From positions 1 to 39,220 of the forward strand of contig JASVEC010000159.1 of assembly GCA_030770535.1 (NCBI GenBank): DNA of 39,220 bases. The letters are read 5' to 3'. Position 1 is the first letter of the stretch. Each line of letters opens with the position of its first letter. Below are positions 10,465-19,111 of the stretch, in pieces. This stretch comes from Batkoa obscura. Its lineage: Eukaryota; Entomophthoromycota; Entomophthoromycetes; Entomophthorales; Batkoaceae. Both the position numbers and the translations under genes were made by a program. Under the pieces are notes generated by a model. That model was not told the DNA's origin and did not search any database. It worked only from the letters and a program-made list of their open reading frames with translations.

Positions 10465-10753
10465 AAAGAGCTGTTAAATTATTTTTATAATGATAAACTG
10501 GAAGTTATTATTGATGTATATTATTATCTTAAAGGTGATAAATAAATATTCATAAAAATAGACTAAAAGGAAAACCATAGTAGTCTATAAAACAAATCCA
10601 TTTACAGCACCATTAAGTTTTAATTTTTAAGCTACACTTGCATTATTCTAAAGTGATTTACTTTTTAAATAGATAATCTCAATTTAAAATTTAACAAGGT
10701 ATTAAAATAATATTATAATTCTTACTACTCTAAAAAAACAACCACAACTTTAT
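10465..10753. other. Convergent intergenic region
   Basis: Spacer between Zn2Cys6 gene 1 and the phosphatase, which are transcribed towards each other. Nothing else is seen. Confidence 0.4.
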
Positions 10754-12830
10754 TTATTCTGAATCAATCCAACACTCTTGTAAAAAGTCCCAAGTGGTTA
10801 AAGGATGTGATAATGGAGTTGATGTGGAAGGTTTAGTGGTTGAAGCTAAAGACCCATTAACGCTAATACTTTTAGTTGAAGAAGGGGAAAGTACAGATCT
10901 ATCCTGGCTAGGTAAATGGATAGATAAAGAAGGAAAAGAGGAAGCTGAGGAAACGTCACTTGCAACAGAAGTGACGGTAGTATTTGAGAAATTAAAATGA
11001 TTATAAAACTCAAAGCCGCCAACTAAATTAAGTGAATTATCTAAATAATTTAAGAACGTTGTCAAGTTGCACTCTTCTAATTTACACCATGAAGTCGCTA
11101 ATTTCTTTCCATTATAAATCATTCTTAATTTAATTTGGTTTAATACATCTTCTTTATCTTTTATAGTCTTATTTTTCGCTACCCATAATTCAAATATTAA
11201 ATTTGAGGCATAAGGTGGCCAGCTAATTTTATGAAATTATTAATTTATATATAAATAAAACATACAAGCTTACTTCATATCATCCGAGTGTAAAGCACCC
11301 AAGATAGCAGCGATTGAGGTGTCATGAGCGGAATAATAAAAAAACTTCAAATCTGAATTGAATAAAGTCAAATGTTCCGCTTCAATAAATTTCAAATTAA
11401 AATAATTGCTGATTTTAATCAGTAAATTTCTCTTTAGTTCCATCAAAAAGCCTCCAATTCTTAATCTTGCTAATTGGGGATAAACTAATGGGTGATCGCG
11501 ATAAAATAATCGTACTTCACTATTACCATGGATCATCATTTTGTCAATCATTTCTTTAGTAACACATTCTGTTTGATTCTTAAGTTTATTTTTTTTACAT
11601 ACAGGTGGAAATTGATGACATTGTCTTGCTTGAAAAATATCAACGTAATAGTCAATAGCATCGCTGTGATCTCCAAGTCTAGGCCCTCCAATGATGTCTT
11701 CGATCTTTTTACGTTCAATTTCAAGACTTGCTAAAAATTGCTTATACAGTTTACTATGCTTTAGCTCAAGTTCTAATTTTTTCAATAATGGACACATCTT
11801 TTGTAATGGTAATAAAGTTTCTAATTCCATTGGCATTACATTTATTTCAAATTTATTTGCTTGTTCATACATTCCACTTAATAGCGCATTTGCCGATTGA
11901 TGAGTACGCCAAATATTAGTTGATCTTAATACTAATTTAGATTCATCTGACTTAAAGTCGCCACTTAAAAACTTCAATTTTTTAACGTAAATATCATTGA
12001 TCCTTTTTCCAACGTTATTTAATTGCATCATTCCTTTCTCTGTCAACTGTCCATCTGTACAATTACCTGGCCAATAAAAAGATTGAAATGGGTTATTGAA
12101 ACAATAATTGTTAGTTGAGCATCCTTCTGGTACAAATTTCATTTCCCTTTCAATAAATTTCACATCATTATTAGGATTTATTATTTTATTGTTTTCTCCT
12201 AAACAATTCCATGGATCTTTTTCTAACCCCAATGGTAAAAATTTTGTCGGTGTTCTATCCCCGTGACGTGTAACAATATGTAATGCAATTAATTCATGAT
12301 CGTTCTAATGAAAAAGCATAAAAAAATGAACTAGAATAACAATAATAATAACTTACAATTGAAGAGTAACTGTTTTCGTTCAAAGTATTCGCTTCACAGT
12401 AAGAGTAATCTTCAATTTTATCTTCACTCAATACAAAATGCTCTGAATTTATTTTATTCTCATTCTCTTCTTTAGTTTCTTTTTTGGTTTCTTTTTCTTT
12501 TTTATTATCGTTTGATTCTGTTGTTGTGGCTGCTGTATCAGCTGTAGTTGAAGTGTTACTGTTATTTTCTTGACTTATTTGCTTATCACGGTTTACATCA
12601 TCTGATTTGGAGAACTCTTTCTCATCACCAAAAATGTCTTGTTCTTTGATAATGGTTTCAATATTTAAAGGAGAGATTATTTTCTCTTTATTACTAGTAG
12701 TAACACTGCTCTCTAGTTTATTTTTATTCGCTTCTATTGGTATGCCAGTTATAATTAACACAACACTTATAAGTATTATTACAGTAAATATTATACTCAA
12801 TTGCCGATTGCTAAGTTGAATTAGGGTCAT
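10754..12830 (-). CDS. Histidine acid phosphatase (histidine phosphatase clade 2), membrane-anchored
   Basis: Three exons (12830-12357, 12304-11274, 11222-10754) join in frame to 657 aa. The catalytic RHGDRTP (residues 171-177) is split from the first exon by only a dozen codons. SAHDTS (proton donor His-Asp at 485-486) lies near the end of exon 2, and NWPPYAS (502-508) is created across the second splice. All three are landmarks of histidine acid phosphatases, phytases and 2-phosphoxylose phosphatase-like enzymes. Residues 12-32 form one hydrophobic segment after a short N-terminus, so a type II membrane anchor or uncleaved signal is likely. A low-complexity K/E/N/S/T-rich stalk (about 70-135) follows. 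The C-terminus carries a Ser/Thr-rich stretch after the enzyme core. The introns are 52 and 51 nt. The substrate is not predictable. Confidence 0.92.
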
Positions 12831-12887
12831 TATATTATTCTCTACTTACTACTTTTTCTAAACTTAATAAATTAAAAAACAAGAGAC

Positions 12888-12895
12888 ACTTTTAT
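12888..12895 (-). promoter_or_regulatory. TATA-like element of the phosphatase gene
   Basis: TATAAAAG on the minus strand, 57 nt upstream of the ATG at 12830. It is a good match to a TATA box at a plausible distance. Confidence 0.45.
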
Positions 12896-13239
12896 AAACT
12901 TTTGGTATTTATTATGAAATGAATGGGGTAATGAATAATAAACTTAAATATCAGCCAATAATGCGGCGTTCCTTAAATTAATTTTTCTTTCTCCATCATT
13001 CTTGATTTTTTTATATTAGTAATTTAATACAGATATTATGGACTAAATAAAATTCATAAGCTACCATTTGAGTTTGTAACTTATTTTATTTTATTTTAAA
13101 TTGTTTTATATCCTTTACAAAAAAAGTTATTAAAAAACGTTTATTAGTTATTCCAAGCTACTATTGATCAACGCAATTATTTTTTGCAAAATAAAAAAGC
13201 CTTCTTTTTACAATTAATATTCTTTTGTTTAAAAAAGTT
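12896..13239. other. Divergent intergenic region
   Basis: Part of the 409-bp region between the divergently transcribed phosphatase and NDUFAF8 genes. No further feature was identified. Confidence 0.4.
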
Positions 13240-13546
13240 ATGAAGTCTAGTATACCGCTTACAAGTACATCCCGTAAAAATATAAGTAAGCTAGCCCAAG
13301 CATCAGTACAATGCTCAGAAGCAGTAAGTACTATTTTAGAAGTCTAAATAGTTTTATCAATAAGCATTCATTTTTAGGCTCTAATCTATGGAAATTGCGT
13401 AAACAGAAATTTTTATGAAGTAAGCAAAGGGATATGTAGTAAAGAGTTTGAGCAGTTTAAACTTTGTGTTCAGAACCAAGTAAATAATATAGGTTATCTT
13501 CTAAATAATCTCTTAATTTTATTTTTAGTTAAAAAGAAAATGGTAA
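13240..13546 (+). CDS. NDUFAF8: NDUFAF8-like complex I assembly factor (twin CX9C protein)
   Basis: Three exons (13240-13323, 13378-13479, 13529-13546) give a 67-aa protein. The core is a twin CX9C motif: C-SEAALIYGN-C, then VNRNFYEVSKGI, then C-SKEFEQFKL-C. The YGxCV segment and the following KGxCxxEF spacing match human NDUFAF8 (C17orf89), and the basic end (LKRKW) also fits. NDUFAF8 works with NDUFAF5 in the mitochondrial matrix during assembly of NADH dehydrogenase. Twin CX9C proteins fold as a disulphide-linked helical hairpin. The introns are 54 nt (GTAAGT..TTTTAG) and 49 nt (GTAAAT..TTTTAG). Without splicing intron 2 a longer, unrelated tail would be read. Its presence implies that the organism has complex I. 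Confidence 0.87.
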
Positions 13547-13637
13547 CTTATAAAATGTTCAGAAATAAAACAAATTACATCTTATACTTGATTCCCAATT
13601 TGTGAAATTTATTATTTGCTTCTATTAATGAAAAAAA

Positions 13638-13808
13638 CTATACTTTACCAATGAGTTGTAGAGCCCAATTTTTCTTAGTAACTAAAGTGAGTACTGCACA
13701 AGTAGCTAAAAACCCAACTAATTTTAAAAATGCTGATTTTGAAATTTCACTCTCTTCTTCTGGAGTACGAAACCTTGAATAAATGCTCCTCAAATTTAAT
13801 ACTACCAT
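13638..13808 (-). CDS. Possible 56-aa single-pass membrane protein
   Basis: A short ORF begins with a basic, arginine-containing N-terminus (LRSIYSRFR), continues with an acidic linker (TPEEESEISK), then one hydrophobic segment (about residues 27-44) and a short basic tail ending QLIGKV. The layout is that of small mitochondrial inner- or outer-membrane proteins such as accessory respiratory subunits, but I do not recognise a specific family. It is convergent with NDUFAF8, 91 bp away, and just outside the transposon. Amino-acid composition is plausible for a real gene, yet such a short ORF can occur by chance. Confidence 0.5.
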   Translation of the reverse strand: MVVLNLRSIYSRFRTPEEESEISKSAFLKLVGFLATCAVLTLVTKKNWALQLIGKV

Positions 13809-13967
13809 CCTTTTTTAGTTATCGCTTTTATGTTCTTATGTTTCTGGGCTGATTGAATTGTTTAAACAAAAAAGTTTATAATTTTATTATTTTAGTGTCT
13901 ATTTTTCAACTTGGGTTTGTGCTATTAAAAATTTTTCACTAAGAATTTTGTGTAAAGCTAACTAAGA

Positions 13968-13992
13968 TATGGGGCTGTCCTAATTGGTTTCA
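13968..13992 (+). repeat. Left terminal inverted repeat of the transposon
   Basis: TATGGGGCTGTCCTAATTGG followed by TTTCA. It pairs with the right end at 16413-16437 (18 of 22 identical from the GGGG inward). Confidence 0.75.
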
Positions 13993-14154
13993 GAATCTAC
14001 TTAGAAATTAATCCAAATTTAAAATTCCAAGTTTGTGTTCAATATAACGGTTAAATCTAAAAAGCCTAAAATTAAATGTCTCTATTTAAAACTTATTTTA
14101 ATTGTTTCCTTTTCTTAAATAGCTAATTTTCCTAACTATATATTTTATGTTAGT

Positions 14155-14174
14155 TCTGTTAGATATTTAACAGA
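14155..14174. repeat. Short perfect palindrome upstream of the transposase
   Basis: TCTGTTAGATATTTAACAGA has a 7-8-bp stem around a small loop, about 105 bp before the transposase ATG. It is followed by a run of TATA-rich sequence. It could be a transposase or regulatory site, or chance. Confidence 0.3.
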
Positions 14175-14280
14175 TATATAATATATAACTATATGATTAT
14201 ATAATTATATAAATACATAATTATATAAACACAGTTATTTGACTTTATTTGACTTTATTTTTTGTTGAAATAAAAATAAA

Positions 14281-15984
14281 ATGCAAACTTTCATAACTAA
14301 ACTTCGAAATGGAATTTTTGAAAACTTCAATACAATAGGGAGGAGTACACAATATAAACATTGTAATTCATTTACATCAATTTTAAGAGCTACTTATAAC
14401 AACCCAAGGTTCATGGAATTTTATAATAAAACAAAACAAAGAAAAGATATATTATCAAAGTTTACTATCGATAATAATAAACTTAATCAAGTAATGTATA
14501 AAATTAGTGCTTTAAGGGAAACAGGAAACAAAAGTCAGCAAGTAGCGTTATTATCAACTATAGCTTCAGTATATTCTTTTGATGAATGTAAGAGTTTTGG
14601 GTTTAATATAAATAGAAATCAATATGATTATTCAAAAACAAGTAATAATAATAAAATATCAACATTAAAACCTATTATTAAAAATACAAAAAAAATTAAA
14701 GATGACCAAATTGAAACTATCATACAATATTTACTAAATGATTCAACTATTTCATCAAGATTTAATAAAAAAAATAACGATAGTAAATATTCATCAGATA
14801 ATATATATATATTAAATAAAAGTAGAAGAATGATATATAGTAAATATTTGAATGATCTAAGAGATAAAGCAGTAGCCAGGTCAACGTTCTTTAAATATAT
14901 ACCAACTAATTTCAAAAATCCAGCAAGAAAAACGGATCTATGTAATATATGTACCCAGTATACAGTTAGAAAAAAGTTATTTGAAAATAAAATAAATACA
15001 GCAAAAAACAAAGCAGAGATAGAAGAAATTTTCAACGAAGAAGAAAAATTATACAAATTACATAAATTCTGTGTTGATACTCAAAAAAACACATTTAATG
15101 AAACTATCAAAAAATTAAATAACAAAAGTTGTATAATAGTTTTAGATTTTAAACAAAATATGGAAATAGGGACAAGACCAGATTCAATAAATTTAGATCA
15201 TTATAATAAACAAGCTATATCAGTATTAGGCTTTGGTGTATTATATTTAAAAGATGATAAAACAATAGGCAAAGTTTACTTTGATTATTTATCTGAAATA
15301 TTGAATCATGATTCAGCATATGCAGGAGATTGTTTAATCGATTTAATCTCTACAGAGCTTCTATTTAAAAAGTTTACAAAAATTAATATATGGGCAGATA
15401 CAGGAAATCATTTTAGATCCCAAGAGTTCTTACATTATATGTTTAAAGAAATTCATAAAATAAATAGTAGTTTGAATGTTAATCTTAATTTTTTTGCTGA
15501 GCATCATGGAAAAAGTATAGTTGATGGACATTTTGGAAACCTTTCAAAATGGAAAAGTAGTTTTGAAGCGTTAGGTAAAATAGAAGATATCGATCAATTA
15601 ATTTCAAGATTTGAGGCTTTTATTTGTGAGCATAATAAAATTAATAACTCGACTGTTAATAATGGGAAAACAGATATAATTTTTAAAAAGTATAAAAGAA
15701 ACAAAAATACAAAAAGAATAATAGAGATGCAGGGCATTAAGAAGTATTTACATTTTATTAAACATAACAATAAACTACATTGTTATCCAGTATCTGATAC
15801 ATCAAAAAAAAGCGATATAGTCCCAATTAAAGTTATAGAGTCTATAGAAAACAGAAAAATTAAAAGATCGATCCCAGCTTACCTTACGAAGATAACAGAG
15901 AATTTGAAAATTTCGATATTTACTAAGCAAGTAAGTAGTTTGTTGAATGATAGAAATAGATTGTTAAATGTTAGGATTACTTAA
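14281..15984 (+). CDS. DDE-type transposase with a CxxC/HxxC zinc-binding insert
   Basis: A single intact 567-aa ORF. The N-terminal half is basic and low in recognisable motifs. A putative zinc site (C221-x2-C224, H261-x2-C264) precedes an RNase-H-like core: LDFKQN with D289 after a hydrophobic strand, then WADTGNHFRSQEFLHYMF with D373, and FFAEHHGKSIVDGHFGNLSK with E407 (D373 and E407 are separated by 33 residues). D415 in VDGHFG is an alternative third acidic residue. Similar DF..N / W.DTG.HFRS / HGKS.VDGHFG blocks occur, as I recall, in uncharacterised proteins of other eukaryotes, but I cannot name the superfamily. It most likely catalyses cut-and-paste transposition of the surrounding element. 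The ORF is intact, so the element may be recent. Confidence 0.8.
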   Translation: MQTFITKLRNGIFENFNTIGRSTQYKHCNSFTSILRATYNNPRFMEFYNKTKQRKDILSKFTIDNNKLNQVMYKISALRETGNKSQQVALLSTIASVYSFDECKSFGFNINRNQYDYSKTSNNNKISTLKPIIKNTKKIKDDQIETIIQYLLNDSTISSRFNKKNNDSKYSSDNIYILNKSRRMIYSKYLNDLRDKAVARSTFFKYIPTNFKNPARKTDLCNICTQYTVRKKLFENKINTAKNKAEIEEIFNEEEKLYKLHKFCVDTQKNTFNETIKKLNNKSCIIVLDFKQNMEIGTRPDSINLDHYNKQAISVLGFGVLYLKDDKTIGKVYFDYLSEILNHDSAYAGDCLIDLISTELLFKKFTKINIWADTGNHFRSQEFLHYMFKEIHKINSSLNVNLNFFAEHHGKSIVDGHFGNLSKWKSSFEALGKIEDIDQLISRFEAFICEHNKINNSTVNNGKTDIIFKKYKRNKNTKRIIEMQGIKKYLHFIKHNNKLHCYPVSDTSKKSDIVPIKVIESIENRKIKRSIPAYLTKITENLKISIFTKQVSSLLNDRNRLLNVRIT

Positions 15985-15989
15985 GTTAT

Positions 15990-16135
15990 TAATAGCTAAG
16001 TTAATAAATAGTCAAAGAACAAGTAACTGTAATAATATGTAAAAACTATTATTACTTGTACTATATAGGGATGGTCAATTATAGTTTTGGGGCTGACCAC
16101 TCCCTCCCATGCAGCTATTTATTAACTTGGCAATA
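15990..16135. repeat. Nested inverted repeats after the transposase stop
   Basis: An outer inverted repeat (TAGCTAAGTTAATAAATAG at about 15993-16011 against CTATTTATTAACTTGGC at about 16115-16132) encloses two inner hairpins. One is CAAGTAAC..TAATAATA with TATTATTACTTG (about 16019-16057). The other is GGGATGGTCA with TGACCACTCCC (about 16067-16104). As RNA or single-stranded DNA it would fold into a three-way structure. It lies inside the transposon and could be a 3' processing signal or a remnant of a nested element. Confidence 0.5.
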
Positions 16136-16412
16136 TATTAATAATGTAATTATAACATTAAAGTAGTTTATTTATTTGATAATAAATCTACGATGTTGGT
16201 TATAAAGCAGTTGATAATAAATATTTCTCAATTAAGCTTTATAAGAACATGTATTTAAGATCTAGTAGAAATTCAACTAACTTACAGTATGAGCTATAAT
16301 ATAATGGTTTAGAACTGTGTTTGGGTACTTTTGTTTTAATAAAAGATGTGATTTTATAGAATTTTAAGCGAAGTTTTTAAAATACAAATTTTTTTAAAAT
16401 TGGATAAAATAA

Positions 16413-16437
16413 TGAAACTAATTCAGACAACCCCAAA
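16413..16437 (-). repeat. Right terminal inverted repeat of the transposon
   Basis: Read on the minus strand this is GGGGTTGTCTGAATTAGTTT, then CATTATTTTATCCA further inward. The inward part is nearly identical to the subterminal TTCATTATTTTTTCCA of the MITE family. Confidence 0.75.
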
Positions 16438-16762
16438 TGTTATATATTAAATCGACCTTGACTACAAAAAATTAATTCTTGAATAAACGTTATGATCATT
16501 TAGTAAATACAGATTAAAGATTTGAAACTAGACTTTTATAAAGTAAATCAGAAGGATTCAAGTAATAATATTTTCTAATAATCTTATCTTAATTGAAATA
16601 AAACCAAGTGAATTAGTACAATATTAATGTAAGATTCAATTTTAAGATTAATTTTAATAAAGGTAGAAAATACTATAAGCCTGAAGATCAAAAATAAAAC
16701 AAGATAAAAAAATATTAAGTTAAACTTTATTAAATTCATAAATTGTTATACTTTTAGTATAT

Positions 16763-18514
16763 TTAGAGTATTTTTAACGATTCTGTAATAATGCCAATTA
16801 GTGCTAAGTTAAACTTACATATCCTTGCAGAAAGTGGTGATTTTTGTAAAAATTCTAATAAGTCCTTCCCTTTTTGAATATACATTATAGTTTCAACTTC
16901 CTTTCCTCCATATCGTATCAACAGAACTAGACAAGTAGATAAAATTGCATAATCAAGGCCAAGAGTATATTTATGTGAGGTTTTAGCGATACTATCAATT
17001 ACAAGATAATATTCTTTAGTTATAATCTTAATATGATTTAGTACGTTTGTATTAATATTATTATCAAACATATATTCCTCGTATTCATAAACTTTTTTTT
17101 CTTTAGATGCATTGAATCGGATTGAATGTATATAAAAGTTAGTATGATGATAAAAATAGTTAATGCAATTTTGATAATCCTTAATAGTTGACTTAGATTT
17201 TTCATTTTTGATTTTTACCAAAATATTATTCATAACCCTGGTATACGTTTCTTTAACCACAAGTATTTTAAATAAGAGCTTTTTTAGAACACTATTAAAT
17301 TTCACATAGTCTTCAATTTCCTTTATGTTTGCCCCTTTAATTAAATGTAAGTCGAAAAAAAGCGTGCTTATAATATAATAAAATTCATGCAATTTAAAGA
17401 AACAATATTGTTGTATATTCTTGTCATCTTTGTCAAAATCAAAAGCATAATGAGAAAATTTACTCTTAAAATGGTTATCCAACCTATTCATCTGCAGTGG
17501 AAATACAGGTTCAGCGATATAAGATCCAAGGTTTAATATGAATCCATTATAATATACACTTAATAGACAGTAAGTGTAAATTCGTTCAGCATTGGTCTCT
17601 TTAAAAAATTTCTTTGACGATTGGCTTAATCCTATCACAAATGACATTCTATAGCAATGAAACAAAAGGAATTCTCTAATATTGGCAATCCATTCAAATT
17701 TAGTAAAGCTAGTCACTAATATTAGTATTATTTGTATATTCTCTAAATTAGGTTTAATTCTAGGGACATTCGAAACAAAATTATAAAGCTTTTCTTCAAA
17801 ATACTTAACCAAATTCTTTACAGTTTCCGTTTGATCCATATAAAAAAGACCACCCACAAATATTGTCGATTTTAAATGGAAAGAACGTGAAGTAAAATCA
17901 AATCTTGTCTCATCGAATAAGGGACATTCCACATTAACAAATTTAAAGTAATTAGTTACAGCTTGTTTTAAAATTGGTCCAATATCAAAAGTGCTTTTGT
18001 TTGGTACTTCAGGTATAAAAGCCAATCTCCTAGTTTTGGATGCTAACAAGCCTAACTTATTTGTTAATATCATGAAAAGATTTAAACCTTTACTAGGAAA
18101 AAATGGAGAAGGATTTTGAATAAAAATTAACAGATTCTCTAATAACGATTTTCTTTCAAACTTGTTAAAAATTCCAAGAATACTGTGTGAAAAATTGTAA
18201 TCTTTTGGCAATTTTAGTAGTTGATATTTGATTTCTTTAGATTGAGGTTGTTTTAAATTACGTTTTCCTTTTGCATGAATACAATCAACTATTGAAGTGG
18301 CTTTAGATATTGTTTTAACAATTTTCCTTCCTGATGCATATTCAATATTTGCTTTTTTATTGTATATAATTTCCCTATTTAAAGTACATTCTATATCTTT
18401 CTTTATACACATTGTGCATTTTGGTAGCAACCTATCACACTTGAGATGTCTTTTAACACATTGATCACATCTATGCCCTCTTTTACTTGAATCTAAACTA
18501 TTTTGTTGTTTCAT
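16763..18514 (-). CDS. Zn2Cys6 transcription factor, paralogue 2
   Basis: The cysteines of the N-terminal Zn2Cys6 cluster stand at 16, 19, 26, 33, 36 and 43 when translation begins at 18514. An upstream in-frame ATG at 18538 adds eight residues, but the 18514 start aligns residue for residue with paralogue 1 (MKQQNSL against MEQRNSL), so I prefer it (583 aa). The body shares LLKLPKDYNFSHSILGIF, NPSPFFPSKGL, PLFDETRFDFTSRS, a PNLENIQIILILVT helix and the LDYAILSTCLV block near the C-terminus. This makes it a close paralogue of the 8433 gene and a more distant one of its neighbour at 19112. It is intronless. A MITE lies 156 bp upstream. Confidence 0.92.
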   Translation of the reverse strand: MKQQNSLDSSKRGHRCDQCVKRHLKCDRLLPKCTMCIKKDIECTLNREIIYNKKANIEYASGRKIVKTISKATSIVDCIHAKGKRNLKQPQSKEIKYQLLKLPKDYNFSHSILGIFNKFERKSLLENLLIFIQNPSPFFPSKGLNLFMILTNKLGLLASKTRRLAFIPEVPNKSTFDIGPILKQAVTNYFKFVNVECPLFDETRFDFTSRSFHLKSTIFVGGLFYMDQTETVKNLVKYFEEKLYNFVSNVPRIKPNLENIQIILILVTSFTKFEWIANIREFLLFHCYRMSFVIGLSQSSKKFFKETNAERIYTYCLLSVYYNGFILNLGSYIAEPVFPLQMNRLDNHFKSKFSHYAFDFDKDDKNIQQYCFFKLHEFYYIISTLFFDLHLIKGANIKEIEDYVKFNSVLKKLLFKILVVKETYTRVMNNILVKIKNEKSKSTIKDYQNCINYFYHHTNFYIHSIRFNASKEKKVYEYEEYMFDNNINTNVLNHIKIITKEYYLVIDSIAKTSHKYTLGLDYAILSTCLVLLIRYGGKEVETIMYIQKGKDLLEFLQKSPLSARICKFNLALIGIITESLKIL

Positions 18515-18670
18515 AAGCCTAAAAACATGCAAGACCAAAATAATATACTATATAGCATGTATATAACTTGAATAAATCCTATTTGCTACGCAATTATAAA
18601 AATGAAACTTTGGTTACAAAAAAAGTTAAATTATAATTAGTCACTATAAAATTTAGCCAATTAAATAAAC

Positions 18671-18769
18671 ATACGGGGATGTTTTGGTTTTATTACTTTT
18701 TGTTTTTTAAGCACTATTTGAGTGGAAAAATTGCTAGTAAAATTCTAAACAAAAAGTACATCCCCATAT
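18671..18769 (+). repeat. MITE copy 7, upstream of Zn2Cys6 gene 2
   Basis: Complete, slightly shortened copy from ATACGGGGATGTTTTGGT to AAAGTACATCCCCATAT. It lies in the spacer upstream of the minus-strand gene that starts at 18514. Confidence 0.92.
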
Positions 18770-19111
18770 TTATTAAAGCGATTATTATTTAAAATCTATA
18801 TGGAACATGTACAAATATTTCATAAATGTTTCGTTTTTGTAAGTAAAATATATTATTTAACAGGATAGTTTATATTTTATTTAGAGCATTGCATTATACA
18901 AAAAGCATTAAAACTTCGTTTGAATATGTTATAAAAGCTACACCTATAAAAAATGATCATCATACATCTACATGAGTTTTTGTATTGATTGACATAATTC
19001 ATACGAAGTGTTATTTAATTAAATACTTAAATTTAACTCTTAAAAAATAAACTACATTTCAGAAAGTTAATTATAAAGTAACAATATTTGACATCTATTT
19101 ATTATGGAAAG
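18770..19111. other. Spacer between Zn2Cys6 genes 2 and 3
   Basis: AT-rich spacer between a MITE and the 3' end of paralogue 3. No other feature seen. Confidence 0.45.

Larger units (their letters stand above)
13968..16437 (+). mobile_element. DNA transposon with 22-bp terminal inverted repeats and an intact transposase gene
   Basis: The ends are imperfect inverted repeats. The left GGGG at 13971-13992 and the right, read on the minus strand, at 16434-16413 agree at 18 of 22 positions (consensus start GGGGYTGTCYKAATTRGTTT). The similarity continues weakly inward (ATCCAAATTTAAAATT against ATCCAATTTTAAAAAA). The left flank has TA directly before TGGGG and the right has AA where TA is expected, so a TA target duplication with one mutation is possible. 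Between the ends lies one long intact ORF (14281-15984), making the element about 2.47 kb. Its ends resemble those of the MITE family in this window. The superfamily is not assigned. Confidence 0.75.

Noticed and set aside
11528-11919. Three plus-strand ORFs of 63-69 codons
   Set aside because: They lie opposite the phosphatase exon 2, whose catalytic motifs are clear on the minus strand.
14628-15056. 142-codon minus-strand ORF rich in Leu/Phe
   Set aside because: Antisense to the transposase. Its composition follows from the Lys/Asn-rich sense strand.
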